From the NCBI GenBank assembly GCA_047495785.1, contig JBLDXI010000016.1, positions 992,001 through 1,056,000 of the forward strand: a DNA stretch of 64,000 nucleotides, written 5' to 3'. This document shows positions 23,503 to 34,719 of this stretch, one piece after another; position 1 is the first letter of the stretch, and every line of letters begins with the position of its first letter. The position numbers and the translations under genes are program-made. Origin of the DNA: Lepidodermella squamata (taxonomy: Eukaryota > Gastrotricha). Under the pieces are notes generated by a model that worked only from the letters and a program-made list of their open reading frames with translations, ran no database searches and had not been told where the DNA came from.

Positions 23503-23575
23503 AAGGTCCCATCGAGAATCGAACTCGAGTCGCTGGATTCAGAGTCCAGAGTGCTAACCGCTCGAACATTGGCTT
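23503..23575 (-). pseudogene. tRNA-Gln (CUG) pseudogene, cluster A
   Basis: The 3' two thirds match intact tRNA-Gln (TTAGCACTCTGGACTCTGAA and the T arm to GGGACCT). The 5' acceptor strand and D-stem start are replaced by unrelated sequence (CCAATGTTCGAGCGG instead of GGTCCCATGGTGTAGCGG), so no acceptor stem can form. Confidence 0.85.
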
Positions 23576-23646
23576 CGGCAACGTCAGCTTTAACCTTTAC
23601 TAGTAAAGTGCTTGCTATACTCTTGAACGTGGGCAATAATAACGTG

Positions 23647-23718
23647 TGCGTCAGCCGGGAGTCGAACCCGGATCGGCTGCTTGGAAGGCAACCATGCTGA
23701 CCGTTACACCACTGACGC
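23647..23718 (-). tRNA. tRNA-Gly (UCC), cluster A
   Basis: 72 nt; anticodon loop CTTCCAA; acceptor GCGTCAG/CTGACGC; intact B box GGTTCGACTCC. Confidence 0.95.
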
Positions 23719-23792
23719 CTCATGAATGTGAGGACTATTATCGAAGGGAACTGTTGCAGCATTCAGATATCCAATCAGTTTGCAAAAATGTT

Positions 23793-23874
23793 CGTCGCCA
23801 GTAGGATTTGAACCTACGCGCGGAGACCGCATCTGATTTCTAGTCAGACCCCTTAACCACTCGGGCATAGCGAC
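23793..23874 (-). tRNA. tRNA-Ser (AGA), cluster A
   Basis: 82 nt class II; anticodon loop CTAGAAA; acceptor GTCGCTA/TGGCGAC with G73. Confidence 0.95.
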
Positions 23875-24034
23875 TAGCTGAAATACCAGTTGATCAGCTG
23901 GCTCAATATTGCAAGCTACAACATAAAGAAACTTGTATCCTAATTACCCGTGTCACGAATGGCTTCAAATATTTGCCCACTGCCTGCTGAAATTAGTTTG
24001 AGTTTCGGTTTCGCCGTAGCTGATAGCAAAATGA

Positions 24035-24116
24035 TGGCAGCGGTGGGGTTCGAACCCACGCCTCCGAAGAGACTAGAGCCTAAATCTAGCGCCTTAGACC
24101 ACTCGGCCACGCTACC
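24035..24116 (-). tRNA. tRNA-Leu (UAG), cluster A, second copy
   Basis: 82 nt, identical in its stems to the copy at 22262-22343. It closes the mirror-image module. Its 3' flank (tgatagcaaaatga...cagcaggcag) is shared with clusters C and F. Confidence 0.95.
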
Positions 24117-25233
24117 TCGGCGATATTTCAAGAAGTCATATGCTTAGATATATTTCTATTTGATTTCAAAGGTTTGAAAGAAACACTGAGATTCAGGACA
24201 TGACTCATCGAAATTGTATTACCCATCCTCAAAGATTTCATGCAAAGAGCGAGATGCTCTAAGACCCATTTCGAAGCTGAATAATTCGGAGAAAGCGAAA
24301 CCGAAGGTGCGGAATCATTCTGGAAAGCAAAGCGTAGCTTGTAAGTCTCCATTAGATATTTCATATTTTAGCTGCTCTGTCAACAATGCTCGGTAGAGAG
24401 TAATTTAGTCAGAAGCGGAACTTGGACAAGAATCTCGTTTTAATTTTAGCAGCCTTTTTTCTTGTTGTTACTCATTTCGCCACTCCAATTTCAAGACAAC
24501 TTGACTACTTTGTCACTTCAGTTTGACCGGTGCTTGTTGTCCCAATGATCTAGCTATAGGTTTGCTCGCTAATAGTGTAGCTTTTTTATTAGCGTTACTT
24601 TAATTAGCTAAAACACGGAAATTTGCTTGGACGCAGAGTAATTGAACCTTCATCACAGCATTTCATCAGTCCGTGAAAATGTAATTCAACCGGCTGGATT
24701 GGCCGTGACGCTTTCAAGTCGCCGTGTCACTTATATGTTCTGCGCCGCCAATTGGTTTTTAGTGGTGTCGAAAAAAGCAAGCGTTATTACTGCCGCTGAA
24801 AGTGAGCCACCGCAACAAGTGCGCGCATTTATAAGACTATATAGGTATAATATTATAAGACTAGCTAAGCACTTATCATCTCACGCGCGCGAAAGAGCGC
24901 GATGACACGAAAAATGACAGACACACTGAGCCACCGCAGCAGTGGGTGATATGCCAGCAGCAGTTTGTGTTTCTATAAACGCAACACAACAATAACTAAC
25001 AGCGTGTGTCTGATGCAGAAAAAAGCAGGGAAAATTGCGAAATAATGGCTTCTCGCAGGGTATAATTTTTGCAGCAGGCCTAATAAGCGCTTGTGTGATG
25101 CGCGGCAGTTAAAAACTAGCCGCTGTTAATTGTACACATGAGCGCCACAGTTTGACGCAAATATTTTCTGTGTGTTATTGTTTTTTTTTCTCTTCTGAAC
25201 TTTGCTCGAGGGTGAACGGAAACTAATTTGGCG
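24117..25233. other. Intergenic region before the second galaxin-like gene
   Basis: No RNA gene or repeat is recognised. A CG-rich patch near 24880-24900 and promoter sequence for the plus-strand gene are all that can be suggested. Confidence 0.35.
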
Positions 25234-28200
25234 ATGCGGATTGGTGCGCTTCTTTTCGCTTCGATTCACCTTACATCGGCGTTTTTCTGGGGTAAATTTA
25301 ATAATTAACACGTTCAAATTACTATTGTCGATAAATCGGCCGATGCTTGGCTCTAATTACCCAAATAATAATTATTTCGCATTATTGACATTGCATCTTC
25401 TTAGTAAGAAGGCCAGTGATAGCTTTCATTTTTTCCAACTTCAACTTTAATTAATGGGGTAATATTGCTATTAAAACGTAACCAGACTCGCGCAATACTT
25501 TCGATTTTCGGAAATTAAAAAAAACGCATGGATCGTAATCTCTATATAAATAAATAGTTTGGTTCTTTTTGGACGAGAATTATGATTTGGCAAAGTAAAC
25601 TTTTCTCTATAATAGTCAATCGGCAAGAATTTGGATAGAAATATCGAACGTAGGGGATTTTCGCTCTGGGTCAAAATATTTGCGCCACTGAAATTGAGGT
25701 TCCAGAGTCTACTCTTCCAATTCTGGGTGATTTCGGGCTTTTCCTTTCTTTTCCAATATTGAAGCCCCTCATGATCCATGACCCTATGATATTTAATTAT
25801 ATAGCTACATGGTATTATTATGGTATAAGGTAGAAACATTTTCGATATTGGCTTCCAAGACTTCGAATATCGGAAAAATCACTGAATTTTGAAATCGATA
25901 CTTGGAACTGATATCGGCCTGCATGCTGAAGTAGCGTTCATATGGCCAAATACGCGTGACATTTGCAGCTTGGGCAAATGATACAAAATTCAAACCTGAA
26001 TCTTGAAAATCTAGTGCACGCGCATCAAATTTTAGCGCTGGAACCCTGAACTAGAACTGAACTTTGGGTGTTGACTTGGCACATCCATTCGCATTTGATT
26101 CGGCTGCATTTCCAATTATTTATCAGAGGCTACATTTTCCATGAATCTTTACAAGTTGGTTAGCTTTGAGCTTTGAGGCAACTTCTGATTGAAGATTCAT
26201 AAAGTCTGAAATTGTGTGACTTGGACTGTAAGGTTGGAAAGAGGAGTGCCATAGGGTATTAGAATGTCTTGCAACTACAGGGTGTCTCATAAGGAACGCA
26301 ACGGATAAAAGGAAAAAGTATCGAAAAGTCTAAATCCATTTGACCACGGTAAAATACCGAAAATTACCGAAAATTACCGAAAATTACCGAACCATTCCCA
26401 TTGTGTTTTTCTTCGGATTTTCTTCGGTAGGTAAGAGATACGAAATAATTATAGTTAGCTAAAATGTAGTAAAACTACTAAAATTTTCTACAATTAGTTG
26501 AAAACTCAGAAAGTAGTTGCGCAACTTATCAGACACCCTGGATCAACCCGGTAAACTTCTGAGAAGTAAGTAAGTAAGCTTTGAACATGAATGACATGGC
26601 CAATCTGCCAATTTTCAATTTAAGATCTTAATTTTCATGACCTATTTATTCGGGCTGGAAAAGGTAGCCCTATTACATAAGGACTATATCAATTTTCGCA
26701 ATGAATGAATGAAATTATATTCTAGGTTTTTATTTATACTTACTTCAAGTATCTTTGAATTTTCCCGGATTTAAGAATTTGAATCATTTAAAAGCTAAAA
26801 TTATTTATTCAAAAATTATCAAGACATTAGGATATGTTTGTGTAAAAAATAAAAAAATAGGCTCAGTATTAGAAGTGAAGTTCAAGTTGAGGCTGTTAAT
26901 TGATCATTTTTAATTCCAGGTGACAATGGTAGCCCGATACGAGGGATACGAGATCAGCTTTTCGAAAATAACAAAGGTCCCGTCTTCATCTACTCCGAAT
27001 CGTCGTCGCAATTCATCGATACCAACGAAAACGTGATCGCCTTCACAACGGCCGCCGTTCCAGTGGTCCCGAAATCAGCAGCTCTCGCCGCTGCCGCCCC
27101 ATCGCCTCATCGATCGAGCAGCGCCGTTGTTGTACCAGCGCAACATCGCAACGATCAAATCTCGCCAAGCAATGCCCCTATGGTCCCTGTTTTTCGATCA
27201 TCTAACAATTATTTCAACCCATTCAGCTTCAATTCAGTCGTTAGCCGGCCGATACCCTTCACCTATCACCCTAATTTCATGCCAACTGAGGCGAGTTTCC
27301 TGCCGAAGAAAATCGTGGCCGAAGCGCAGACTCGCGACGTTTTCCAACTTCGCCAAGCTAACCCAGTCAACGTACCAGACCCGGCAACCTCGACAATAAT
27401 CACCCCGTCCGGCGTGCAAATACCCGTTCATCACATGAAATCACTCAACCGGAACGACCAACTTACTGGCCACGAAACAAATTCCCTCATCTTCGGCCCG
27501 CTGCCGTCTACGATAAGCGTTTGCCCGCAAGATTTCCTGTGCTGTGAAGAAGGAGCTGTCTATCGAAATCACTACAACATTTTACAATGTTGCGGCGTTG
27601 AATCGTTCGATAACAGGTATGAAGCGTGTGTAGCAGGCGGTGTGGCGCCCTTGAAAGAGGGCATGCCTCGCTTGACACCAGCAGCTCGCCTTCAGCAAGT
27701 TTTCTGCGGTCCGGATAACGAGTTGTACTTTGCGCCAACTCTCTACCGATGCTGCAACGGGACCTTTTACGATTCATCGAAATTTCGCTGCTCTGAGTCC
27801 GGAAAAATGGTTAGATTTACATTGTTCTCGACAGTTTAAACATTCAACCAACCGGGTAAAAAAAATTGGAAATGTTTTAATTTTATATCAGAATTTAAAT
27901 TTCAAATTTCAAATTATTTCAAAACTTGACACTGAGCATAAACTATAATTTATATTTGAAGTGCGCTACTGCGAAAAGCATGCAATATAACAATTGCGGC
28001 AATTCATGTGGATTTTTTTCAAATTAATCAGAAATGTCCCGAAAAGCTTGAAAAGGCATTATTGGGTGAATTGTTAATTAAAATGTTAGTTCCAAAACGG
28101 GAATTCGGTTCCTATAAAATGTTGATCCAATGAAGTTTTTTAATTAATAATTAATTAGTCTAACAATTTTTCAATTTTTTAGAAGCTTTTTTTAATTTTT

Positions 28201-29877
28201 CACATTTTAATTTTAATTTTAATTTTAAAATATTTCTTTTAGACGACCAAGATTATCGCAACGACCACACCTGAGATGACTACTACAACGGCTGAGCCAA
28301 CTACCGCAATAATGTTGCTATCAACACGAAAAACGCGCCGAGTTGCGTCTCAAAGGCCGAAAAATTCCGAAATGGTGAACTCCTCTGAAAATCCGAGTCG
28401 GCGAAAGGGACGCTATCCGCACCACAGCCATGCGAGGCGGTTTCCGCACGGGCTAGATGCGAAATCGCGCCGAGTGGCCTCGGTTCAGAGTGAGGTTGGA
28501 GCGGTTAATAAAACGCGCGGCAAACGCGAGTACATTGTGTGCGAAATGTATCGCTATCCTATTACGTATCGAGGCCTTCGAACGTGGGGCTGCTGTGGAC
28601 AGCAGTTGTTCAACTATAAAATGGTAAATTTTAATACAAAAATCGCAAATTTCCACAATTCTGTTAATTGATAAATCCTACATCCCAACTTTTTCCATTT
28701 TCATGACAGAGTATAGGGGACTTTATTTGTTGCCGGATTTCTCAAAGCTGTCTGAAGACTGGGAATGCAAATTTAGCAACTCTGTAGACTCGCTATACCC
28801 TGATCAGTTTTATATAAAAAATATCAAGCTCAAGTTTTGTGTTGTAGAAATTAGTTCATCCTCATTAATTCGTTCTTTCTCGGGTCTGAGGTTAGAAAGG
28901 AGAATATTCTCGCAAAATATTTCAGCCTAAAATTCCTAATTCCCTTATTACTGATGCTCGAAATATACTATTTATGATGGAAATTGCGCATTTTTCAAAT
29001 GAATGAATGGTGTACAAAGTGCGCAATAACACATTTTCGCTCGTTAAGTCGACCTAATTTTCGAATCTAGATCGATGGAAGCTGCATGAAGGTCCCGCAA
29101 CTTTGATGGCTTTACAGGGCGCTATTCTTTAAAACGGAGACATCGGAATAGCGTCGAAAATGAATTTTTTCTCTCACTCTTTTCATTTGATCTTGGCGTA
29201 AATTTCATTTTTTCTAACTCGAGACTGATGGCTATTGTTTAAGGTGATAGCTATTGCTTGTTTTTCGCCATATTCGCATCATTTTTCCAACCGGCCGAGT
29301 TCAAAGTTTTACGATAACTCTATCTTCAGCTCAATCCGTCGACCCAGTTAATTTTTCTCATATTTTATCAAGCTAATTTTTCACTGTTTTCGCGCGAATT
29401 TTTTGAATTTTTACTTATTTTTAGTTCGCTGTAGCGCATTTTAACCATTAAAATTGTGATCCTACTCGCGGTAATTATTGTTTTTGTTTGTCTTCTTTTA
29501 CAAGGAAAATTGCACCGAAGGTGAGATAGTAAAAACATCCTATTCGCAAAAGTTACAACGTCCGCCGGGCGAACTCATGGTCTACTGTTCCGGAGGCATC
29601 CAGCACTGGATAGACCCGGCCAACCTCATGCAGGTATTATTAAAAATGCTCGATTTTTATCAACCCTTAATTTAACATTTTTTAGACACGTTGTTGCGGA
29701 TCCAAGCTGTGCCCAAGGCTTGGCAAAGTTCCAGAATCAGAGATCAGCCTAAATGACCCGATGGTGATTGAAAATAATACTGAAATTGACAAAATCTCGG
29801 ATGAATCTGACTACGAAATCACTGACGGCGATTTATCAGACGATGATGAGTGGAAAAGAAAACTGAAAGTGCTGTGA
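25234..29877 (+). CDS. Galaxin-like secreted cysteine-rich protein 2, five exons, 549 aa
   Basis: Exons are 25234-25291, 26920-27809, 28243-28623, 29505-29633 and 29686-29877. All junctions keep one frame. Exon 1 encodes a signal peptide ending TSAFFWG, the same ending as paralogue 1. Exon 2 carries an Ala/Pro/Ser-rich N-terminal region and the cysteine repeats CPQDFLCCEEGAVYRN, LYRCCNGTFYDSSKFRC. Exon 3 opens with a Thr-rich stretch (TTTPEMTTTTAEPTT), likely O-glycosylated, then a basic segment with RRKGR and KTRGKR, possible furin-type sites, then WGCCGQQLFNYKM. Exon 4 has ENCTEGEIV and VYCSGGIQHWIDP. Exon 5 has RCCGSKLCP and an acidic tail. It is the longest of the three and has two large introns (25292-26919 with a MITE, and 28624-29504). 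AATAAA at 29981-29986. Confidence 0.83.
25864..25917 (-). repeat. Short dispersed repeat (GATATCG family), copy 2
   Basis: Reverse complement of the family at 9064, sharing TCAGTGATTTTTCCGATAT. It lies inside intron 1 of galaxin-like gene 2. Confidence 0.55.
26278..26540. mobile_element. 263-bp MITE-like element in intron 1 of galaxin-like gene 2
   Basis: The ends are inverted: CAGGGTGTCTCATAAG at the left and CTTATCAGACACCCTG at the right (15 of 16 match). No coding capacity. An internal tandem array of CCGAAAATTA units runs about 26357-26390. I could not define a convincing target-site duplication. Confidence 0.65.
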
Positions 29878-31981
29878 ATGATGGCCGAAATTTACTCGTC
29901 AAATACTGTGTAAAATATTTTTTTTTGTAAATTTTTTTCCCGAAGTTCATCATGACAATGTATAGCAAAAACTGGCTTGAAATAAATTTGGTATTAAATG
30001 ACGCGAATTAATAATTTTTGGCAGTTTGGGTGCGAAAAAAACTCGATTTTTTGTCTTCAAAGTCGCCGGCCGGTATTTAGCTTGTAAACCAGGGATGATA
30101 GCTGCAAAAAGGTCAGGCAAACCGCATGCATTTAGAAGTTTATATCAATTATATGAGCCGGGCGCCTAGACGCCTATTTTTTTTTCGCACACTCATACGT
30201 GCGCAGTCGGAAGACAGCTACTGATGAAGCGATGTGTAAACAAAAAATAACCCGGTGGACACTTAATTATAATTATTATTATCACAGCTATTATCTGGGC
30301 TTTGGTCGCCTCGAGAAGCGTGTTGCATTTTTATATAGCTATCGCGGCTAAAATAAAAATCCGTTTTTAAACGTATTTTCACATTTTAAAAATGCTTCGA
30401 ATTTTTCTCTTCAAAAATATTTATTGGGGCAAATGTAACTAGAGCATTTTTTCATTTACATTATCTGTGCACTTGTGCTGTGAAGCGTTTCATCTTTTTT
30501 TATTTATCTTTGTTTGTTTCGTTGTTTGTTTCGTTGCCGCGTCGTGTGTTTTGCCTAGAGAAATAATGGCTTTATTTATGACGATCGAAATCGACCCCGG
30601 CTGCATTATAGCCGCGTCGGATTATTATTACCACACAGGCTCATCATTAATGCTATCTCTCACAGCACACGCGCGCGACCTGGGCCCGCGAAACCTACTA
30701 ATTAGATGAGCAACGCGGCGAAATGTGACACGACCTGGCCGAACACAGAGCCGCCGTCGGCTAACCTCAGTCTAGGCCTGAAATTTCTTGCCTTCTTTGT
30801 GTCCGCTTTGTTTATTTGTTTGAAAGTTTGGTGCGCTGGTGATTAAGATAATAAAGATGCGCGAGTGTGTGCGCGGATGTCTCTGTTTCGTTCGTCGCGC
30901 GGCGTCGATTACTGCGATATACCTGCCGGCCGGAAGCGCAACCAACACAAAAGGAGCCCTCAGGCAGCAGGTTGCCACTGCCGCTTTTATTTTGAGCTCA
31001 TGTCGCTAATCTAATGATGAGCTTAAAACAATCATAGCGTCGTTGTCTCACCTTAAAATAGGCTCAAATAATGCAATAGGCCGACGTATAAATGCCAGCT
31101 TAAAGGCTTCATTTCGCTCATTTTAGCCATTATTTTGCCCGAGAAATTTTTCACGTTCGTCAGTTAGTCATTTTCATTTGCTCAATTTTAGTCTTCTTCA
31201 CCACTCGCTCATTTTATTACCATCGTCTCAAATCTACCTAGCTACTTAGTATTAACTGGCCGTCTCATCGCCGCTGCCAAGGTAAGGGCGCGATTCGGTT
31301 TTTATCATCTAGCAACTGCTACCCTGGAAGCTTTATAGCCGGGGCGCGAGTGTCATTGCTTTTTTGCTGTCCTCGCTGCTGTTAGTTGATAAAATAGTTA
31401 ACTGTAATAAAACTGCTGATGATAGCGATGATGATGATGATGGTCAGCACACGCGCGGGCTCGCTCATCTACCTACCGCCTCGTTGCCGCATCGCAGCGT
31501 GTGGTCGGCATAAAAAGTCTCAGACCCGGCGACCGACGCCTGGCAAAACGATAATGACCGGCCAGTGGCAACTATACTAACCTAACGGCGGCGCGCGCAT
31601 TTTCTTCGGCCCCTAACACACGTTCACATAACACATGTGTCTATGTGCATGTGTCTACGTGTGCGCGCTTGTGAAAAAACGAGTTTTGTCACGGCGCGCG
31701 CGCATAGCTATACAAAACAAGAAGCTGCTGCTCACTTGAAGCCCGGCTTGGTAATCATCAAAAAAATAATGACACCTTTTATGCCATGCGCGCGCGCTTT
31801 TATCTCGCATGTCAAATAATAACAATCGTTTATTACTTTGTTTTTACGATTATTGCGCGCGCATCCTCTCCAACTGCGCGCATTGCCATTAAAAACAACA
31901 ATCGGTTTGGTAAGAAGTAAAATTTTCTTATAACCCAACTATAGGACGAGGTTAAAATCAAAAGAAGTCGCGAGCAATACA
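29878..31981. other. Intergenic region between galaxin-like genes 2 and 3
   Basis: It contains the 3' UTR of gene 2 and many CG-rich dinucleotide and GAT runs (for example 31425-31442 and 31690-31702). No RNA gene or coding region is supported. A donor-like GTAAGAAG (31909) and acceptor-like ACTATAG (to 31944) precede the next ATG. Confidence 0.4.
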
Positions 31982-33040
31982 ATGATCCGGGAACTTATCG
32001 TCGCCGCCGTCCTTATCGGCGCCTGCTCTGCTCAAAACAACGGTAAGTCTTATTGATTCCTTACTAAATCGTTGAATTTCTCTCACGTTGATAGCTGATA
32101 ACACAGCCCAGTCATCAGATGACGGCACCATCCCGTTCTTGTCGCGTTTCCTCCGGCCTTCGAACCCGAGCAACTTCGCCAACCCCGCTCAGCCCGCCGT
32201 CCAAGCTGCCCAAGCCGCTGTCCAGCAGGCCGTTCAGAACCCGGTCCAAAACGCCGTTCAGTCGAGCGTGTCCTCCATCCTGCCAGCCCCGACTGCCTCG
32301 AACGTCTACGGCCCGGTCGAGACCAACTGGTCGACGTGCCCGCTCGGCTTCCTGTGCTGCCAACAATCCGTCTACAAGGACACTTACAAGCTGTTGGCGT
32401 GCTGCAACGACGACTCGTACGACACGCGCTTCCAGAAGTGCCAGCAGGGCGTCATCCTGCCATTGGTCGCCGGCATGCCAACCCCGACCCCGGCCGAGCG
32501 TCTGATCCGCATCAACTGCGGCGGCTACTTGTACATCACGACCGACACGCACCGCTGCTGCAACTTCGCCGTCTACGACCCGGACACGCAGATGTGCATC
32601 TCCGGCACCGTTCAGAACCGCCCGTCGCCGCAACAGGCGCCGCTGCCCCTCGGCTCCGTCTACGTCGTGTGTGCCAGCTACCGCTTCTTGTTGTCGACGC
32701 AAGCGACACTCACTTGGGGCTGCTGCGGCCAGCAGTTGTACAACTACAACAGCGAGAACTGCACGTCAGGCATCGTCGACCCGCCACGCTCCGCCAGCCA
32801 GGATGCGCAGGTGCCCAAGGGCGAGCTCATGATCTTCTGCACCGGCAAGCGCCACTGGATCGACCCCGCCAATCTTTACACGGTTAATAAAAAAAAATCC
32901 ACCTTAATTATTTTGATTTTAATAATGTAATGTTTTTTTCGCAGACCCGCTGCTGTGGAACCGAGATCTGCCCTCTGCAATCAGCTCCGACCGTACTGGC
33001 TCCCAACCAAACACCAGTACAGCCGGCGGTGAACCAATAG
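31982..33040 (+). CDS. Galaxin-like secreted cysteine-rich protein 3, three exons, 314 aa
   Basis: Exons are 31982-32042, 32095-32882 and 32945-33040. The signal peptide MIRELIVAAVLIGACSA is followed by an Ala/Gln/Val-rich linker, then the cysteine repeats CPLGFLCCQQSVYKD, LLACC, THRCCNFAVYDPDTQMC, WGCCGQQLYNYN, NCTSGIVDPP, HWIDPANLYT and RCCGTEICP. It is the most compact paralogue and is strikingly C-ending in codon use (GCC, CTG, TAC, AAC), unlike the A/T-rich neighbours. That suggests high expression. The 3' UTR appears to contain an intron: TAAG|GTATGT at 33064 and TTTCACAG at 33121-33128. Confidence 0.87.
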
Positions 33041-34222
33041 CAGCGCTGACCACCATTGTCTAAGGTATGTTCGCGATTGATTGAAATATCGAATGAATTG
33101 CTAATTCCTTTCTTTTTTCATTTCACAGTCAACCCTGGTGGCTTTGCGGAACTGAATGCATGTTGGAATTTTCGATAATTTTGCTCCGTCGTGTTTGGAT
33201 AAATTTCAGGAAAATCATATGAAAACATGTATAATATAGCAGCTATAGATTTACTAATCTCATCTGTTACAAAAATTGTATCGTGTTTAATCGCATCTCT
33301 TCTCATCATTGTGTAATTACGTTTAAAAACAAAAATCAACTCTTATATAATATGTTATAGCCCTACTATTCTCGGTAGTGACGGCCTAAAGCAACTACAA
33401 AAAAACCTAGTTGGTCACCTATGAGTTAATGAGCAAAGCAATACAATTAATAGCGCGATTGTCAGAAACTGATTATAAAACTGTGTTTTATTACCAAAGA
33501 TTTTTAAACGAAAAAATCTCGCGTGTTTATACATTGAGAAAAGAAAAACTGAAAAAGCAAACTTTTTGATTGTTATATGATGACGATGATCATCTGAGCA
33601 TCAAAAAAGCCTTTATCATCATCGTTAAAAAATCATCAACAACAGCGAAAAATTGTCAAATTTTGTCATCATCATCATCATCATCATCACATGCACACTT
33701 GCTTTAATAAACTGATCAACAAAGTTTTAAAAAAACGAACATCTCTTTGTTGTTGTTATATTAATGCACCGTAATAAAAAATCAATCAAAAGTCTGACTG
33801 AATGAGTGAATATCATCGGCGTCCAACAGCCTCAAAGGCGTTCACCAGCCATCCAACATGACGATGACAATATTGGTTACTTATACCGCTTCTACTTCTT
33901 TGTGTCGTTTCTGTACGCGTGCTAAATTGTTAACAATAGCAAATAAAACTGCATGTTACTGTTCATTCAACACAAATTCAAAATGACTTTTTTCTTACGA
34001 TATACCTGCTCGAGCGACGGCTGCTGTAACGTTTTCTTTTTTAAATTCGTGGAAATTGAACACCCTGAAGCGCCTTTGGCCTTTGTCTTAGAATATTCAC
34101 CTTAGTTATTTGATGTTATTACGAAACGATAGAGCTTAAAACTCGGCATAATAAATTCAGTGCAACTGTGAGCAACATCATCTGGAAAATTAAGTCTAGA
34201 CTTTCGCAACCGAATTCATCAA
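33041..34222. other. 3' UTR and intergenic region
   Basis: It contains the probable 3' UTR intron (33065-33128) of galaxin-like gene 3 and an ATC tandem run near 33666-33689. No other feature is recognised before cluster B. Confidence 0.4.
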
Positions 34223-34304
34223 GGTAGCGTGGCCGAGTGGTCTAAGGCGCTAGATTTAGGCTCTAGTCTCTTCGGAGGCGTGGGTTCGAACCCCACCGCT
34301 GCCA
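34223..34304 (+). tRNA. tRNA-Leu (UAG), cluster B
   Basis: 82 nt with acceptor GGTAGCG/CGCTGCC and anticodon loop TTTAGGC. First gene of a Leu-iMet-U1 trio. Confidence 0.95.
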
Positions 34305-34373
34305 TCATTTTTTCTTTGAAATTCCTGGAAAATTTGAAAATTATTGTCGAATGGTGAAACTTCTCCTCGGACA

Positions 34374-34445
34374 AGCAGAGTGGCGCAGTGGAAGCGCGCT
34401 GGGCCCATAACCCAGAGGTCTGTAGATCGAAACTACGCTCTGCTA
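34374..34445 (+). tRNA. tRNA-iMet (CAU), cluster B
   Basis: 72 nt initiator type with anticodon loop CCCATAA, lying 69 bases after the Leu gene and 115 before the U1 RNA. Confidence 0.95.
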
Positions 34446-34510
34446 ACTGTCGCAATATTTTTAAAAAGAATTTCGATGAAAAAGGAATAACCAAATGACT
34501 TCAGCATCCA

Positions 34511-34560
34511 CTTATGGTCAAACTGTCAAGTGGGGCCGATCGCGTGGACCTTTGGCCACT
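34511..34560 (+). promoter_or_regulatory. Conserved upstream block of U1, copy B
   Basis: CTTATGGTCAAACTG, then GTGGGGCCGATCGCG and GGACCTTTGGCCACT abut the RNA start. The same block occurs at copies A, E, G and H. Confidence 0.6.
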
Positions 34561-34719
34561 AAACTTACCTGGCACTGGGATGAACCGAGCTCAGCAAGTC
34601 GGTCGCCCCAGGGCGAGGCGGGCCATTGCACTGCGGTCCGCTGACCCCTGCGCTCTGCCTCATCGGTGGAGTCGGGTGCAAAATATTTCACTTGGGTAAC
34701 GGCGTTCGCGCCACACCCG
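34561..34719 (+). ncRNA. U1 spliceosomal snRNA, copy B
   Basis: 159 nt starting AAACUUACCUGG. It has the U1A loop CAUUGCAC and the 3' hairpin GGGUAACGGCG-UUCG-CGCC, the AAC variant shared with copy G. No PLC-like gene follows this copy, unlike E, G and H. Confidence 0.93.

Noticed and set aside
22111-24147. Conserved short frames in the tRNA clusters
   Set aside because: They are translations through tRNA genes and shared spacers, with no protein features.
32115-32702. Long antisense and alternate frames over galaxin-like gene 3
   Set aside because: By-products of GC-rich codon use in the real frame.
34514-34699. Repeated 61-106-codon frames over U1 regions (also 21785-22178, 45310-45749, 57360-57892, 60988-61308)
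   Set aside because: They coincide exactly with U1 snRNA and tRNA-iMet genes; conservation is explained by the RNAs.
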